A stretch of DNA of 64,000 nucleotides. It comes from Phymatolithon calcareum (Eukaryota > Rhodophyta > Florideophyceae > Hapalidiales). A program made the position numbers and the translations under genes. A model generated the notes under the pieces. The model did no database searches. It was not told where the DNA came from and saw only the letters and a list, made by a program, of their open reading frames with translations. This document shows positions 1 through 13,069 of this stretch, in pieces. The stretch covers positions 2,976,001 through 3,040,000 of the forward strand of contig OZ345353.1 in the NCBI GenBank assembly GCA_977006965.1, written 5' to 3'. Within the stretch, counting starts at the first letter, position 1. Every line of letters starts with the position of its first letter.

Positions 1-2
1 AG

Positions 3-1631
3 AGTAGGCTTGCGTATCTTGGGGCAGTCTCGAATCAGATGTGAATCGGATCTGCAAGCACGACAAAGCATGCGAACTCCATTTCGAAAACCGTTTTTCT
101 TAGCGAACTTATTAATACGGTTATCCGTTCCATAGCGTCTACCAGCTCTGGCGTATAAAGCTTCCGTTATCTTTGATGATGCGGAACTTACGGAATCGGG
201 AGGCTGGGTTGGAAAAGAAATCCTTGGAGAGGAATGGATATCTGAGATTTGTCTGACTAAATCCGTGTTGAGAGAACTAGCCGTTCGTGAATCTTGTATC
301 TCCTGTTTATGAATTGCCGAAAGGCATTCGTTATAGTATTCCTCAGGGGTTGTGCTAGATTTTGCACGGTCCACAAATAAGAAGAAAGACTGGGAGATAA
401 TAGCCGATTCAAGGACTTCGAGGAGTAGAGTAGGATGCTGGTGGATGTTGTCCAGTTGATCCTGAAGCATAAGCGCTCTCTCGTACAGCTTTGTCATAGC
501 ATCAGACCAAGTGTCGCATTCTGACTTAAAGCTTGTTATTTTCAGGTTTCGCCATTCCCTGAGGTTTGCAGCCATGTTGGAGCTGCTATACGACCAAGTA
601 AATATCTTTTGAAAAGCTGCTTCTAAGGTCGGTACCTGCTGGAATACTTAATTGTAGAAAAAGCGACCAGCGAGAGAATGGGTCTCAATCATATTCATCA
701 AACATTCAAGACCTTCTGCGGCGTTAAGACCACATAAATGGGCCTGAGCGTAATACACCGCTTGATGTCTAGCAAGACTGTGAAGGTCTGATTTTCTTCC
801 AGTGTACCTAGATCCACGGGCGGAGTAATATTTGGCCATATCTCCAGGTCTGCCTCTGAATGGACGCCTTATCGGTAATAGAGTTACCCTTGAGTTGGTT
901 TGAGATCTCGCATAGGAAATATTTCCGTTCGATCGTTGACCATAAAGTGGTTGCGAAGTTGGAGCACCCACTTGAGTGTTTGAAGCCGAAAACGGGGCGA
1001 TATTGAAGCTTTGACCGTCCGGGGGAAGATTCAGAGATACATCTCTGGGCACACGGTCAGGAAGTTGAGAGTACGCTGGTTGCACGTTTCGCGCGGTGTT
1101 ACTTCCTTGACCGTGGGCATGATGTTGATTACGAGCGACCCTCTGGAAGCGAAATGGCTCGAAACCATTTGAATTACTTAAAGAAGGTCCTTGTGGCTGC
1201 CCGTTAAACTGACGTGCATCGTTTGGGGGTCGATCGTTTGATGGTTCCAAAGGTTGTGGAACATCATGCGCTTGTGGCGGAGATGGAGGTGCACTGATCG
1301 TTGCTGATCTAAGCTGCTCATCTTGAAGATGCTGTTGGCACAGAGCTGGAAAAAGGAATTTACATAGTAGAGATTGTAGTCCTTCTTCCATGTCACTGTC
1401 CGATGGATCAGGGATGTGTACCCCTTTTTCCAAGAGCAACTTGTACAAGCCAAATACGTATGTTTGCGAACACTCTAAAAGAGGGTTGAAACGTATTGTC
1501 CCACGAGTGTCCCTGAGAATCTCTTCTGTAGAGGAATCATACAGGTATCTTATCATAGCGTCACGAATATCAATATCGGCGGGGTGTGTGGGATTATCAT
1601 CTTGTATCCACTGGGGAACAGGAGTTGTCAT
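3..1631 (-). pseudogene. Retrotransposon Gag-like frame with CCHC knuckle, cut by window edge, one in-frame stop
   Basis: A minus-strand frame opens at the ATG at 1629-1631 and runs 327 codons to a TAA at 648-650. The same frame then stays open for 215 more codons to the window edge. Near the end (about 25-70) it encodes CRACRSDSHLIRDC, a CX2CX4HX4C zinc knuckle typical of retroelement Gag nucleocapsids. The N-terminal part is a helical region followed by a Q/N/P/S-rich stretch. It would package element RNA in cytoplasmic particles. Pol is not visible because the window ends. The lone TAA may be a decay mutation, a readthrough site, or lie in a short intron (an AG-type acceptor is close by). 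No LTR could be delimited to the right. The zinc knuckle is seen directly; the assignment to Gag is inference from it. Confidence 0.6.
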
Positions 1632-4600
1632 GATGATATTTTCAGTGTTGACAGAAATGTTGTTTGTTGTATTGTATCATAAAATTAATCCAACTTTAGA
1701 ATCTTTTTTTTTTAGCGGGAATGTTTTTTTTAAAAAGAAGATTTAAAAGTTATCAGCTAGATAGAGCTGATGCTGAATTACAGCTGGAAATTTTATTTCA
1801 ACAAAAATCTTATTCTTGATATGTTTCGACACGAAATTGTCACGTGAATTGAAGATGATGACTTAATAATGGTGGATAGGTGATTGATGCTAATGACCGG
1901 TGGATGGTTGATTGATGAGAAAGGTTGATGATAATAACCGGTGGATGAAAGTTGAAATGGTGGAAGCGTGACTGGCGGTAAACGTGCGAGCGGCGGTTTC
2001 CGACGGTGATTGACCACTTGTCTTTTATCTGATTGTCGATTCACTTTTTGTGCGTGAACAAAGAGAAAGCAACAAAATTTGTTAGAATCCTCTTTTGTCC
2101 AGAAGTCACAATTCTTTAAAGAAATAAATCAGTAAAGAAAGTGACTTTCTCCAAAATTGATCGTCAAGCAGATAAACTTGCTTATTCTTATACGGTGGTT
2201 GGTTGGTTGGTTGGTTGGTTGGTAGGTTGGTAGGTTGGTGGATGGATGAATGGATGGATGGTTGGTTGGTTGTTTGGTTGGTTGGTGGGTGCGTAGTTTT
2301 GGTGTTTTAGATTTGATTTGCAAATGTCGTCCAAAAGACCAGTTGTGAAAGGCGGGATAAGCCAGCAAAGTCTTCTTGACCTTGCCACTTTACTTATCCC
2401 TGCCGAGTCTGCTATTCAGGACTCAGCAGGTTGCTTATGTACTGCTCTGGAGAGCTACAGTACTGGGGAACTGCAGAACTAGACTACCTAATCCGTACAT
2501 TGTTACCGTAAACGTAAACGCGGGAGAAATAGTACCAGAAAAGGGCGTGAAGGAGTGTGTCTGCATTTGCAGAGTGCCTTGGTTCCCATCCTGGGAAACT
2601 TTCCATGCGCCGTGTATGTCAGCTCCATGACAGTTCCCCCTCCGAAATACGCTAAATTCTCGACACGGCGCAGGCTGATGTACTTGGAAGCAGTTCAATT
2701 TATATGCAAATCGTTAATTCCATTGAAACAACAACGTAGAGTACTCAAGAATGGAAATAACGTTCAACTTTGTTGACGTCATAAGCTTCCTCAACCATAC
2801 GCACAAATATATGGACAACCCTTGAAAATTTACTAGAAATATGTTTCTTTGTGTAGTATCCGTAATATTTCTGTAAACTTCTCATCATGGCAGAAATGTT
2901 TATCTGGTTTTTTGTCGAGAACTTTAAAACTCAGCCAATCCAATGATCCGAGCTATGATATTTATGGGCACTGCACTAACTCCTGGTGTTCACACTAGAA
3001 ATATCATATTTGGATGAAATTGACACTTAATCCGAATCAGCCCCTAATATGGAGCACCCTAAATCCGAGGACCCCCTTTAGCACAGAATTTCATAAATTG
3101 TCAGTGTTACCGCATGCTCTATAGGTACGTCAAAGTCTGATAGCGCGGATACCCTGAGTACAAACATCAGCTGTCTATTTACGTATTTCCACTTTTCTGT
3201 TCGAAGTGTATACAGAATTTACACTTGCGCAAGTATTCGAATCGAGCGAAAATTTCTTTTTTCACCATTTTTGGCTCTTCAATGAAGAAGTTTATACCGG
3301 CGGGCGTATCTCGTCACACAGGGATACTTTATTGGGTTTTCATCGTGTGCCAACTCTAAGCTAGCTCTCAACTTTGTTTTTCCGTCCTGTTAAACTATCT
3401 TCTCCACAGGCACGTGATCTACTGGCACGAGAAGAAGTCGAGAATAGCGACGACGAGATGAGTGGTAGGCTTCGTTCCGGAGTCCATGTAGGGCATGCCT
3501 GCTCGCTGTATTTTTGTGTAATTCTTTTCTTTGATAGTTTTATGGTAGGAAATAGGGAATCCTATTCTATTCCCTATTCATCGCCCTCGTCTATTCCTAC
3601 ATTCTTTTCTGCTGTTTCCGCCACACCACGAGTCACTATGACTCTTGCGCTGCTATCTTCGAGCTGTCCAATCTATGCACGGCGTAGCCTCGTATGCGTT
3701 CTTGATCTCCAAGTCTACGTGTCGCTATGATTCAAAAATTACTTTAATAGTTGAATTCTTCCAAATCTAAAACTGATGATAGAACCCAAAACATCCCAAC
3801 CAGTGGATCATGGTGATATCGTACTGCGCCATCGATGGCACGATACGATATCATCTTGATTTCCGAGCGGCCATGGGACATGAAATATCATAACTATTAC
3901 ATTTCAATCAAACCCCTGCAAAATACCTCCACGTGTCGCACTCGTATATGTACTTGCCTTTTTGGCTGTTCATGCAGTACGGCATATGCTTACAGAGTAA
4001 TGCACTGAAATCCTATTCGCGTGTCTGTATAGACATGGGTTAAGGCATGCTAGGACAAAATAAAGAAAAATATGTTCCCCACCCTTCCGCAGTACGAATC
4101 TCGTACGATTTTGTTCCTCTCCTCAAACCTGATGCAAACAGTATAAAATGGCGTTTGTTTCATTCTGGTTCACTTCAAAAATCAGGGAGTTTCAAAAATT
4201 CTTCTGAAATTATAGAAAAAAGAGTATCATAACAGTTCTTGCGATCGTAGTTCCCTGGCGGAGTGTTTAACGCGTTAGCTACACTTTAGGGCGCAATATT
4301 AATTTTTTAATTTTATGCATTATGTCGTACTTGTCGTTCTACAGTGCTCTATTTTTGCAACCCTACACACTACACACTTATGCAATGCGGTCTTTGTGAC
4401 TAGTTTGAAAAATTTCAAAGCTGAATGATCGCCGATAGAGTACATCCCCTTCATGTATGGAGGATATGTACTCTCTCTGCAATCGAACGCGATGCACGTG
4501 TGTGCACACTGTGGATCTAAAGATCCGCCTTACCATCGCAGATCTGTAGAAAGGAAACAGGTTTGTATCGATAACCTTGCACATCTTCTAGTGGCTCGAC

Positions 4601-4683
4601 TTCGCTTCAGAGGTCTATAGCGAAGTCGTGCACATGGCGACCAACGATTACCTTCAGCATCAACGACCGACAGGCTCGGAACA
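1632..4683. other. No recognisable gene
   Basis: About 3 kb with only short open frames, mostly shadows of simple-sequence DNA. I see no conserved motif, RNA gene or terminal repeat. An ORF of 118 codons at 3374-3730 (+) resembles nothing I know and has an ordinary random-frame composition. The stretch just right of 1631 may include leader or LTR sequence of the Gag element, but I could not find its ends. Confidence 0.5.
2195..2290. repeat. TTGG/TGGA tetranucleotide microsatellite
   Basis: An imperfect GGTT tetranucleotide run with interspersed GGTA and GGAT units covers about 95 bp. It alone creates the Pro/Thr/Asn/Gln-repeat open frames on the minus strand here, which should not be taken as genes. 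Confidence 0.9.
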
Positions 4684-5280
4684 ATGAGTTACGTTCAAGA
4701 TGCCTCTTATGGCTGTTCCCGCCCTAAAAAGAGAAGAAAAAAGCCGATACATTGCGATTACCCAGGCTATTCTTCGTCCCGCGTCAATGCAGAAGGCCGT
4801 AAAATGTCCCCTACCATATCTAAATATATAATTCCTAACATACCGGGGCCCCAAAACAGTAACTACTGCTTTAATATCTGCGATAAATGCTATTCGGAAA
4901 GTGTTGGTCCATCAAAAATGGGACAGGAAGCACCGCTTGTGTCTGTCATGCAATCTATAAGTGCACCAAACTATTTTATGCAGAGTGAGCAAATGTTGAG
5001 AAGACTGAACACGTTACGAAAAGAGTTATTACCCATGAACCTGAGGACAGTGGAGATCGATCGTGACACTTTGTCTACATCGCATCAACCGTTATATTAG
5101 TGTATCTGGATCTGTAAAGGGCTCCTCCGAGGCCCAGAAGCGACTGAAAAGGGGCAGAAATGTTTCTACGAGAGAGTTTGTCGCCTTGCTCGGATACCAT
5201 TTACTGAAGCTGCTGCTGTGCTGATAATTACTTCCTTCAGCAGAACAAGTCGGCGAAGGAGGCCATAATATCGCACGCAT
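4684..5280 (+). pseudogene. Unrecognised coding frame with one in-frame stop
   Basis: An ATG-started frame of 138 codons ends at a TAG at 5098-5100; the same frame remains open for 60 more codons to a TAA at about 5280. The N-terminus is basic (PKKRRKKP near residue 14), like a nuclear localisation or core-protein signal. The continuation is also basic at its end. Downstream, to about 6.7 kb, other frames carry further protein-like segments (for example 5311-5532), suggesting a longer decayed gene or element. I do not recognise the family. Confidence 0.3.
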
Positions 5281-8200
5281 CACCATTTTCGAAATATCTG
5301 GATATTATTAGTGCTTCGTTTCCAATATCACCGAGATATATGCTACAGCACTACTAATATCACTGAGCCCCACAGACAGAGAGATAAGTTAATACGACAA
5401 TATTTTGGGGATTTGCCTTCTTTGGCAAACATTAAGTCTGTGAAGTGGTCTTATTCAAGAAGAATTCCTCAAATAATGGCTCTAAAAGCCAGCTATAATG
5501 AGTGCATCAACCTACCCAAGGTTCCGGTTTAAAGTTCCGTCGGTTATCCGGCGGAAATTTTGAATGTGTGACAGCTAATTCGAAAGAATCTCTCCGGGTT
5601 CAGCAACAAGGGCTATATAACATTGGAAAATAGCTATGTGCTCCATCAATACCGTGTATTTCTGAGGAATCCATCTCAAAAACCGAGGTTCTATTATTTT
5701 TTGTAGATTCTGGACTTGAATTGTCAAACTCATGTCTCGATTCGGCTATAAGGAGTCCCCCTATTTTACCCCTGACGTTATATACTCCTTCGTGAAGCAC
5801 ACGGAGTTAAAAAACTTTCGATGATTTGAGTCTGGTATTCCAGCCGTTGGTCGCCGATGTAGAAGAAATTGAACTTAACGGAGTTTGTGTAGACGGAGAT
5901 CAAGAATCAATGAAGGTGATGTTCGTGGATGAATTTTTATGTTTTTGAGTTTTACCACGGGCAGTTTTGACAAGATAATAAGTACCCATGTCATTGGTGC
6001 AATATATCAAACCATTACTTAAACAATCTTCTACTGAACTAAGAAATCTTTTCTTGTCATCCGAAGAACCTATTGTGGTACATTGTGCGGCCGACAGGAA
6101 ATACTAGATCTGAGAGGCAAACCTGCCATAAAGCGCAATCAGTAAAAAGAAAGATTTAACATTTTCTGCATAAGTAGAGGGTCAGTGAAGAATATAGTGC
6201 CGCCGTCAATCCAGATCCGCTTGGGAATAGTAAAAAGAAATTTTATTGCCTTGGCGCGGCTGTGGAAACCTTTCAAAAACGTTAGCGTGGGAACACGCAG
6301 AAGATGAAACCGCTAATCTTGCCATGGAGTTGCGTTCGCGATCTTTATCTAAAATAGAGGCTTGGCGGAAAAACCACTACTCAATAGCACTTTGAGGTGG
6401 CCCGTACAATACGCTGATGAAAAATATGTCGGAATTCTGCGATATGTTCTTCTACGGGAATGGGGTCGCGTTGTCGAGGATCTATCTACTATTACACAGC
6501 ATGCTAAAAACGTGAAAGAGCTAACAATATATATATGAGTGAATGAAAGCTGTAAAAAGGTCTCGGCTTCTTCCTGCGCACGCAAAGAAAATAAAATTCT
6601 GAAATGGTTCGCAGGTGGTAGTAATAAAGAGATTTTTCTGAAGTTACGAGCCTGAATTTGGCGCTCGATTAGGCAAAGGGGAGACCCTCCTCCCACTGAT
6701 GTGAAAAAAGATTGCTATCTTCAGCCTCTGATGATAGAGGAATTCACCATAAACTCATTATTCAACTGTCTCCACGCCAAAAACATACTTATTGCATAAG
6801 AGGAAGCCAAAAGAAACATATATACTGGCGCCAACTCGGCGGGCTAACTAGATTTGCGTTCTGCGCCACTTACTAAAGGCACCACGAGGTAATTAGACTC
6901 CCGCTTGTTGCGTATCCTGCCGCGACGCCGCGGAGTCCCTATCGTAAGTGGACTCGCTCGGATCCGGGGGTGAAAGCTGCCGTTGATAAGTCGACTTCTA
7001 CACCTGATGCTGATTTTGGACGGAATTGCCTGTGCTGGCCACGACGCCAGATCCGAAGAGATCTCGGACGCTTTGTACAAGTGCGCTTTGCGCCATCGTG
7101 GTAGTTCATGAGTAATAATGCCGACCTGGATATAGTGGAATGAACCCGGGATTCCTGGACTTTAAACAGAACGGGCTGCTCAGTAGAACTCAGTGCGGCA
7201 GAGCGAGCGCGTGTAGCCCCGAATAACGGATCTGGAACAAACAAACAAAAGAAGAGAGAAGAGAAGTATAACTAATAGAAAGAGGGAGTGAAGTGGATGT
7301 GCGATACGCACCTGGATACGATGGGCGAAGCGAACCCGCAACTGCAATGTCTTGTAACCCCCAGCTATGCGCAGGAAGTCATGGATCTAAGCCGAACATA
7401 CTTGTTCCTTTACTGTCGCCGGCCGCCATCATGGTTTTTGTAGGGCGGCTGTAGTCCAGATAGGATAGGTATCCAAGAGTGTCATAGCCTACCTCACAGA
7501 TGAAAACGTGGAGCCCGCTCCACTGTACTCAGATCCAGCGCCCACTGTCGCTCTCGGTCCGTTGGGATCACGGCGCAATGCGTTTATTCGTCCATGCAGT
7601 AAGAACTTGCCGTCGGACGCGCATGTGGTATAGCCGGTGACCCCCGGGGCCATAATCGACTCGGAAAGTTAGTCAGTCATGCACCAAAGCGCCAAGAGTC
7701 TCATTGCTGAAAAACCGGTCGAAAATGACGCGGTCGAATGGTCTCTAGATGAGCATCGCGATATGTTCCGTGAGGAGTAACATGCATTCAAAGATGAGCT
7801 GGCGCGGTTTAACGAGGCGCGGCGAATATGCAATGATCGCCACATCGCGTTCAAAACGGAGGGAAAATTTTTTGACGGGTTGTGCAAGCCCGTGCAGTAA
7901 GCTCGTGTTCGACCGGAGCGAAAGTCGGAGGGATTTCACGAAGAACTGCCTCACTTGCGCTGCAGTGTCGACCGAGATCGTATTCGAATGTGTGACGGTT
8001 GTTTGTGCACATGCACTCTTGTGTCATATCGACGCGGACTGATTGTATAGAACCAAAGCGGTTTACGAGCAAAAAACGTGTATGATAGATTGTTTCTAGA
8101 TAACGGCTCTAAATCATGGCGGTGTATTCCCGTAAGGTTGTGGAGTGCGCGTCGTGGGCGAAACGGCTTTCTTTTCGCTTCCAGCAGACGTTTACTCTTA

Positions 8201-8509
8201 TGTGCACTAACCTCAAGGAGGTTGGGGCCCTACGGGGGGCAGACTCGCGCTCGAGGTGAATCACCACGACCGCTTGTGTTCCCGTAAGGCAATGTTTACT
8301 CCGGGGATGGTCTACAAGCTTACTCTGACTGTTTTTGTTTAGGTGGTCTTGCTGGATTTTCTTTCATTCCTCTTTTTCTGTCTATGATCTCCCGCTCTTT
8401 TTCTCTTTCCTCTTCTGGTTTATAGATTTTTGTACCCCGCAAAATCGTGTCTCACCCGCTTCTGGAAAACCAAAGCAAACCATACCCACGGCCTCTTGGC
8501 ACTAGCGAA
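5281..8509. other. No recognisable gene; scattered decayed coding segments
   Basis: Open frames are short and overlap on both strands. At 7678-7900 (+) one frame (starting MHQSAKSLIAEK, single internal TAA at about 7788) is acidic/helical and looks like a decayed retroelement or host fragment, but it has no diagnostic motif. I found no terminal repeats that bound this region. It ends at the target-site duplication of the hAT element. Confidence 0.4.
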
Positions 8510-10755
8510 CATGCTTTGGGAACAATATACGGCAATATACGGGTATTTCAATACTATATATCGATGTGTCTCTATTTAAATACGTATTGGAAAGCGGCCA
8601 CATTGTAGGTCTATTTATTGTCAGTGCGATACGTTATGCGACATCACGCACGAGAGAAACTACTGAAAAGGTATTGTCTTGTTTTTACACAATGTTACTT
8701 CTACATTCGATCCCAAAACGACGTCGCCAGAATTGCGTCGCACTGTGTCTCGTCGTTCACAGATGAGCATGGCGAGCAAACCAAGAGCGGGCGATGTTGT
8801 ACGAGCGCTCATGACCAAGTGCGAAGATGTTGTCAAAGACATACAGTCCCGAAAAGGCGAGGAGTTCACTCGTCACGGTGTGGCTTGTTTCTCCTTTTCG
8901 TGTCCTCGCGGCGTAAATTGCAAGAATCCTGTACCGATTGTTTCTTTCGAGAAAGGTACTGGGTGGAGAAACCCATACTCTCACCTTCTTTCCTGCGTCG
9001 CAGGCGGCGATGAACAGAAATTGCTCCAGATGTATCGAGCATCCTTGAATAAGACTCCATCTATTCCAGCGTACTTCGAGTCTGTCCAATCGACTACTAC
9101 ACGAGAGAAGGCCATGTACCAGTATATCGATATCATCATCTCTCTTTCGCTACCCATTTCATACATCGAGAACGAGCGTTTTCGGGACTTCAGCAAGTAG
9201 GACGAAAAGATTTCTATCAAAGCGCTACGTGATACGTTATTCAAGTTGGTTGAGCTGGTGGAAGTACAAGTGCGGAACGAGCTAAAAAACACGCGTGGGG
9301 CGGTGATAAATGATGGTTGGACAAAGAATTGTTCACACTATCTGGGTATTTTCGCTGTGTTCATGAGGAACGTGCCGCGAGTTGAGAACGGCCGAGATCT
9401 GGTTACAGAAGAGCTCGCGATGCCATTATTGTCAATTTCACCAATCGCATAGCGAGATGATGAAGGTGAGATTGAGAGCGCCCACGCTATTACTTTCGAT
9501 AGCGAAGCACATATTCGGCAACTGGAGCACATCTTCAACTTCTACCATGTTGATGTGCATGACTGGGTTGTGTGTCAAATCGCGGATAGCTGTGCACTCA
9601 ACAAAAGCATCGCGACTAAGATGAACATACCGCATGTCGGTTGTTGTAATCACAAGTTGGCACTTGAGGTGAATAGTATGGTATCGACGCCTTCAATTAA
9701 GCGAACACTGGAAGAGGTGCGTCCTACAATGCGTGAATGCAAAGGAAGTATTAAGAACCGTTCTATGCTACACCGGTTGACTAATCTTGCCCCTGTTCTT
9801 CCATCTGCAACACGGTGGTCTGGATTGTGCAACATGGTGAACCGGTTTAATCGCATTCGTACTGAACTTGAGGAAGTTGCAGACACAGAGGGTTTGGATT
9901 TGACTATATCGCGCACACCGCGATTTCGGCTTTAATGCAATATTCTATCTTCACAACTCAGCGGGATTAATACAGTCGCCAAGGCCATGCAAAAGGGTGG
10001 TGTGAAGCTGGAGGAATGTCGCTTTCTGTTAGATACTTTGACGGAAACTATCGAAAGGCAAAAGAACAACGTCGAAGCGCCCTTATTTGATTGCGCGCTA
10101 AAAAGTAACTACATCAAGTTGCACTCTACATACTCTCCAAGTTCAGTGTTTGAAGCCGGAGTTGTCAAAATACAACGTGGCGAGGTCGATACTATGACGG
10201 ATCGTGAACGTTACGCATGTAAGCACTTGAAGAAGTCGACCGAAACGACGAATATCGAACCCTCGTCTCTAGTTGATGATGCTACATTATCTATGGCGGA
10301 TATTTTCAAGAAACGCAAACGTCAGCGTCGGGATGTCGGTTCCACGTACATGAATTTGGACTTTATTCTCGGTTCGTCGGCCGAGATCGAGCGTCTTTTC
10401 TTGCTTGCTGGTGGAATTCTAGCTGACAATCGACAGAGCCTCACTCCTCTACTATTCGAGTCACTTTTGTTCTTGAAAGTGAACCGAACTTATTGGGATA
10501 TGCGAACTGTCGCCACCGCTATGTCAAATGCGCGCAGCGCTCGCGTTGCGGAACGTTCTCAAAATGATGCTGAGCAAGATATACTTATGAATGCATGACT
10601 GTTGCACGATTGTTTCGGACAACTGTAGACAATAGACATATTGGTAGACTCGTAGATATTGCGGTACGGATTGGTAAACTCGAGCTATTGGCTATTGGTA
10701 TTGTGCCTCGAACTCTGAATCCTATACGACATCAATATATTGCTCCCAAAGCCTG
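8510..10755 (+). mobile_element. hAT DNA transposon with 8-bp target duplication
   Basis: The 2246-bp element has terminal inverted repeats. The left end reads CATGCTTTGGGAACAATATA and the right end, reverse-complemented, reads CAGGCTTTGGGAGCAATATA (18 of 20 identical). It is flanked by a perfect 8-bp direct repeat CTAGCGAA at 8502-8509 and 10756-10763, the target-site duplication size expected for hAT. It encloses one transposase frame on the plus strand. The perfect duplication and readable transposase suggest a fairly recent insertion, though the transposase has stops. Confidence 0.9.
8679..10598 (+). pseudogene. hAT transposase, single frame with three in-frame stops
   Basis: One frame spans about 640 codons; a likely start is the ATG at 8763. 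It is interrupted only by TAG at 9198-9200, TAG at 9450-9452 and TAA at 9933-9935, with no frameshift. The N-terminal part has a Cys/His cluster and a W-x-NPYSHLLSC segment like a BED-type DNA-binding finger. The middle has INDGWTKNCSHYLGIF and CCNHKLALEV, typical of the hAT RNase H-like catalytic core, then SATRWSG. The end (about 10340-10500) has SSAEIERLFLLAGGI plus a conserved helix, the hAT dimerisation domain. It would cut and paste the host element in the nucleus. As read with the standard code it is inactive. Confidence 0.85.
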
Positions 10756-10865
10756 CTAGCGAAGTTGCCCCATGCGCCTGCAGACGTGTTGGTAACATTT
10801 AAATAAAAATCTTCATATCTTGTACTTCTGGTCTAAACTCACCGATGCTGCGTCGGTTTCATTTG

Positions 10866-11029
10866 AGACACAGGGGGCCTACGAAACGCGTGATACTGTC
10901 AATTCCCTTGATCTGGCATGGTCTCTTCTTCGAACTTTCCCAAGGACCATGCTCAAGCGTATTCCGGAGAACGTCCTCAAGGAGTACTACCACCGCCGTG
11001 GGGCCCAGAAGGAGGGCACGACTGCGTAA
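10866..11029 (+). pseudogene. Truncated V-ATPase B subunit 3' fragment
   Basis: The last ~53 codons of the V-ATPase B subunit (starting TQGAYETRD and ending RRGAQKEGTTA then TAA) are present in frame, nearly identical to the C-terminus of the intact gene at 51658-53281. All upstream domains are missing, so this cannot form a functional subunit. It marks the left break of the segmental duplication. Confidence 0.95.
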
Positions 11030-11277
11030 TTATGTCTCCTATGTGACAGAGTTGTAGCAAGTCACTTCACGTGCTGATGTTCGTCTTTTGTGCCGTAAAC
11101 TGACAGTTTCGCTAGATTTTTCAATTAACTTGAAGATGTGTAGAGGTGTTTTATGAGGCCCGTTCGATAACGCACGCACAGTGTAGGAAGTTGAGGAAGG
11201 CAATATTGAAGATGGGCAATAAAAGAGCTTTACCCTAATTAGTTGCTAAACCGACGAATAAGTACAAAAACACCAAT

Positions 11278-12395
11278 CTAATATGAGGCACCATCCTCAA
11301 AACTATCCGACCTCTCCCGCAAAATCTTGCTGCTGATATTCCCATTTCTTCGAGACTGCATTGCCTCAAGGGCGAATTTCGAACTTAGGTGTGTCCCCAC
11401 TATGTTCCTGGAGTCCCATGAACGCTCTCGCTCGTCTTCATGTTCCTCAAGAGCATTCTTAACGCTACGAGACTCCATTCGATGACGACGATCATCATGC
11501 AGACGTTCTGCTGCAAGACGCATTTGCTGTCTCTTACTCGGTCTTCCGCATTAGGTTCTGGATAATTTGGCTCTTTTCGCGCGCCACGGTTGCTCCCATT
11601 ACGCCGGTGACTCCTGCGCTCCTCCTGATAGGAAATATGTTTCTTTGGCTTAAACTGCTCTCCAACCTGAATTCCACTTCCGCCCTTAGGAAGCTACAAG
11701 CCATACCGAGAATCATTTTTCGCGTGCCTATGGTCGTGAGCATCAAGGATCGTTCCTGTCGCTGAACCCGCTGGTAGCTCCTCTCGCCCCACCTGAATAG
11801 ACTTTTTTGCTGCATCACGTTCTGCTCGTCTCCGCTTTCTAGCTTCTCGGATTTCCCGCCGTTCAGCTTTCCTAGCGAGTTTCGCAGCTATTTTGGCATG
11901 GTCATCCGTCGAAAGGTTTCGCTCCGGGTGCATTGGACGTTTCGCGCGAGTAGACTCAATAGCAGGTCTTCGCTCTTTTTCAATTGAAAACATTGGGTCT
12001 TCTCGAAGTTTGTTTTCAGCGTCAATGATGAGCGCCTTTTGCGGGTCTTTCTCACGAGAACCGGAAGAAATCGTAGCACTTTTCTTTCCAAGTAAAGCAT
12101 CCTCCTGGTCGCGAGCTTCCTGTTCCTTAGCTGCCTTGCAATGTGCTGTACGACCATCTTCATACATCCATTCGATACGCTGACGTCGTTTGACTTCTGC
12201 TGGGTCTAGACGTCCTGATTCAATTTCCAATCGCTGAATTTCCTCCAACCGTCGTTCCTCCTCTAGCTGCTTCTGCAGCTCCGCAACGCGTTCCTTCTCT
12301 TTGGCCTCAGCTTGCTCTCGCAGCCAGACCTTTTCATTATTCTTGATTAGGCCTGTGTGCCAACTCTTCTTACTCAAAAAACTTCAAGGCACTCA
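11278..12395 (-). pseudogene. CWC25-like pseudogene (duplicate)
   Basis: This is a minus-strand copy of the intact gene at 53531-54652, read through by alignment. An extra A in the run just after the start codon shifts the frame at codon ~6. A CAG to TAG change stops the copy after DSRYGL. A 4-bp deletion near 11536 separates the last ~82 codons into another frame. The CIR-type N-terminal region and basic coiled coil are still readable (frame 11694-12377). Three independent lesions make a functional product very unlikely. Confidence 0.92.
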
Positions 12396-13069
12396 TGACT
12401 TGGAGCACCTGCGACTTCTCCGACGAATTATTCCACTGGCTCTAAGTTTAACGGCACTGTGAGCAATGAAAAAGCCGGTTGTGCTTACTTTCCCTTTTGA
12501 GCATCCCAGCGAAGCACTATACACGGTGCATACGTGTACCATCTCAAGCCTATCATATAATCCTGACTTTTATAAGAAATGTTGGGAATGTTGAGGCAGG
12601 GGATGTTATAAATACATCATAGGTCCGCACATGTTTCTGATCAGGGACACACATCTTTAGCCTAGTCGTCCTATCATACTGTCTCTACATGGAAGGCTCC
12701 AGTTTTGAAAATACTGCATTTTCAATGTCTGGATTTGTCGAGGCCTCGATCAATGAGTCAATTGATGATGAATTTGCTTTATTCAACTAAGAGGCTAGCA
12801 AGAAATGGTTCTGTTATTACCTCTATTTAGATTACAGAAGGGCGCTTTATCCTGCTAGCTAATTGAACACAGGCTTCTTCTCTGCCTGCCGCTCGTCATT
12901 AGACGATTCCACCTGATGCAACTGCGGTGGTTCCACGTTACGCGAGTCCACGTGGACGACAAGAACGTTGGACTAATAAGTGAATTCCGTAATGCAAACT
13001 AACTCGGAAGGACTGGTCGCCTACTGGAACTTGTCTATGCGTTCAGTTCAGGAAGGCTGCTTCTTCGTA

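Noticed and set aside
2129-2388. Pro/Thr/Asn repeat ORFs
   Set aside because: Products of the TTGG microsatellite.
3374-3730. 118-codon ORF as a gene
   Set aside because: No motif, no homologous copy in the window, unremarkable composition and context.
8679-10598. Possible stop-codon reassignment (TAA/TAG as Gln), suggested by in-frame stops in the hAT, Ty3 and Gag frames
   Set aside because: Host genes end at TAA or TAG exactly where their families end (V-ATPase B and ELO at TAA; ARL, CWC25 and the large gene at TAG), and the 2578-codon Tc-A frame has none internally. Decay of elements is sufficient.
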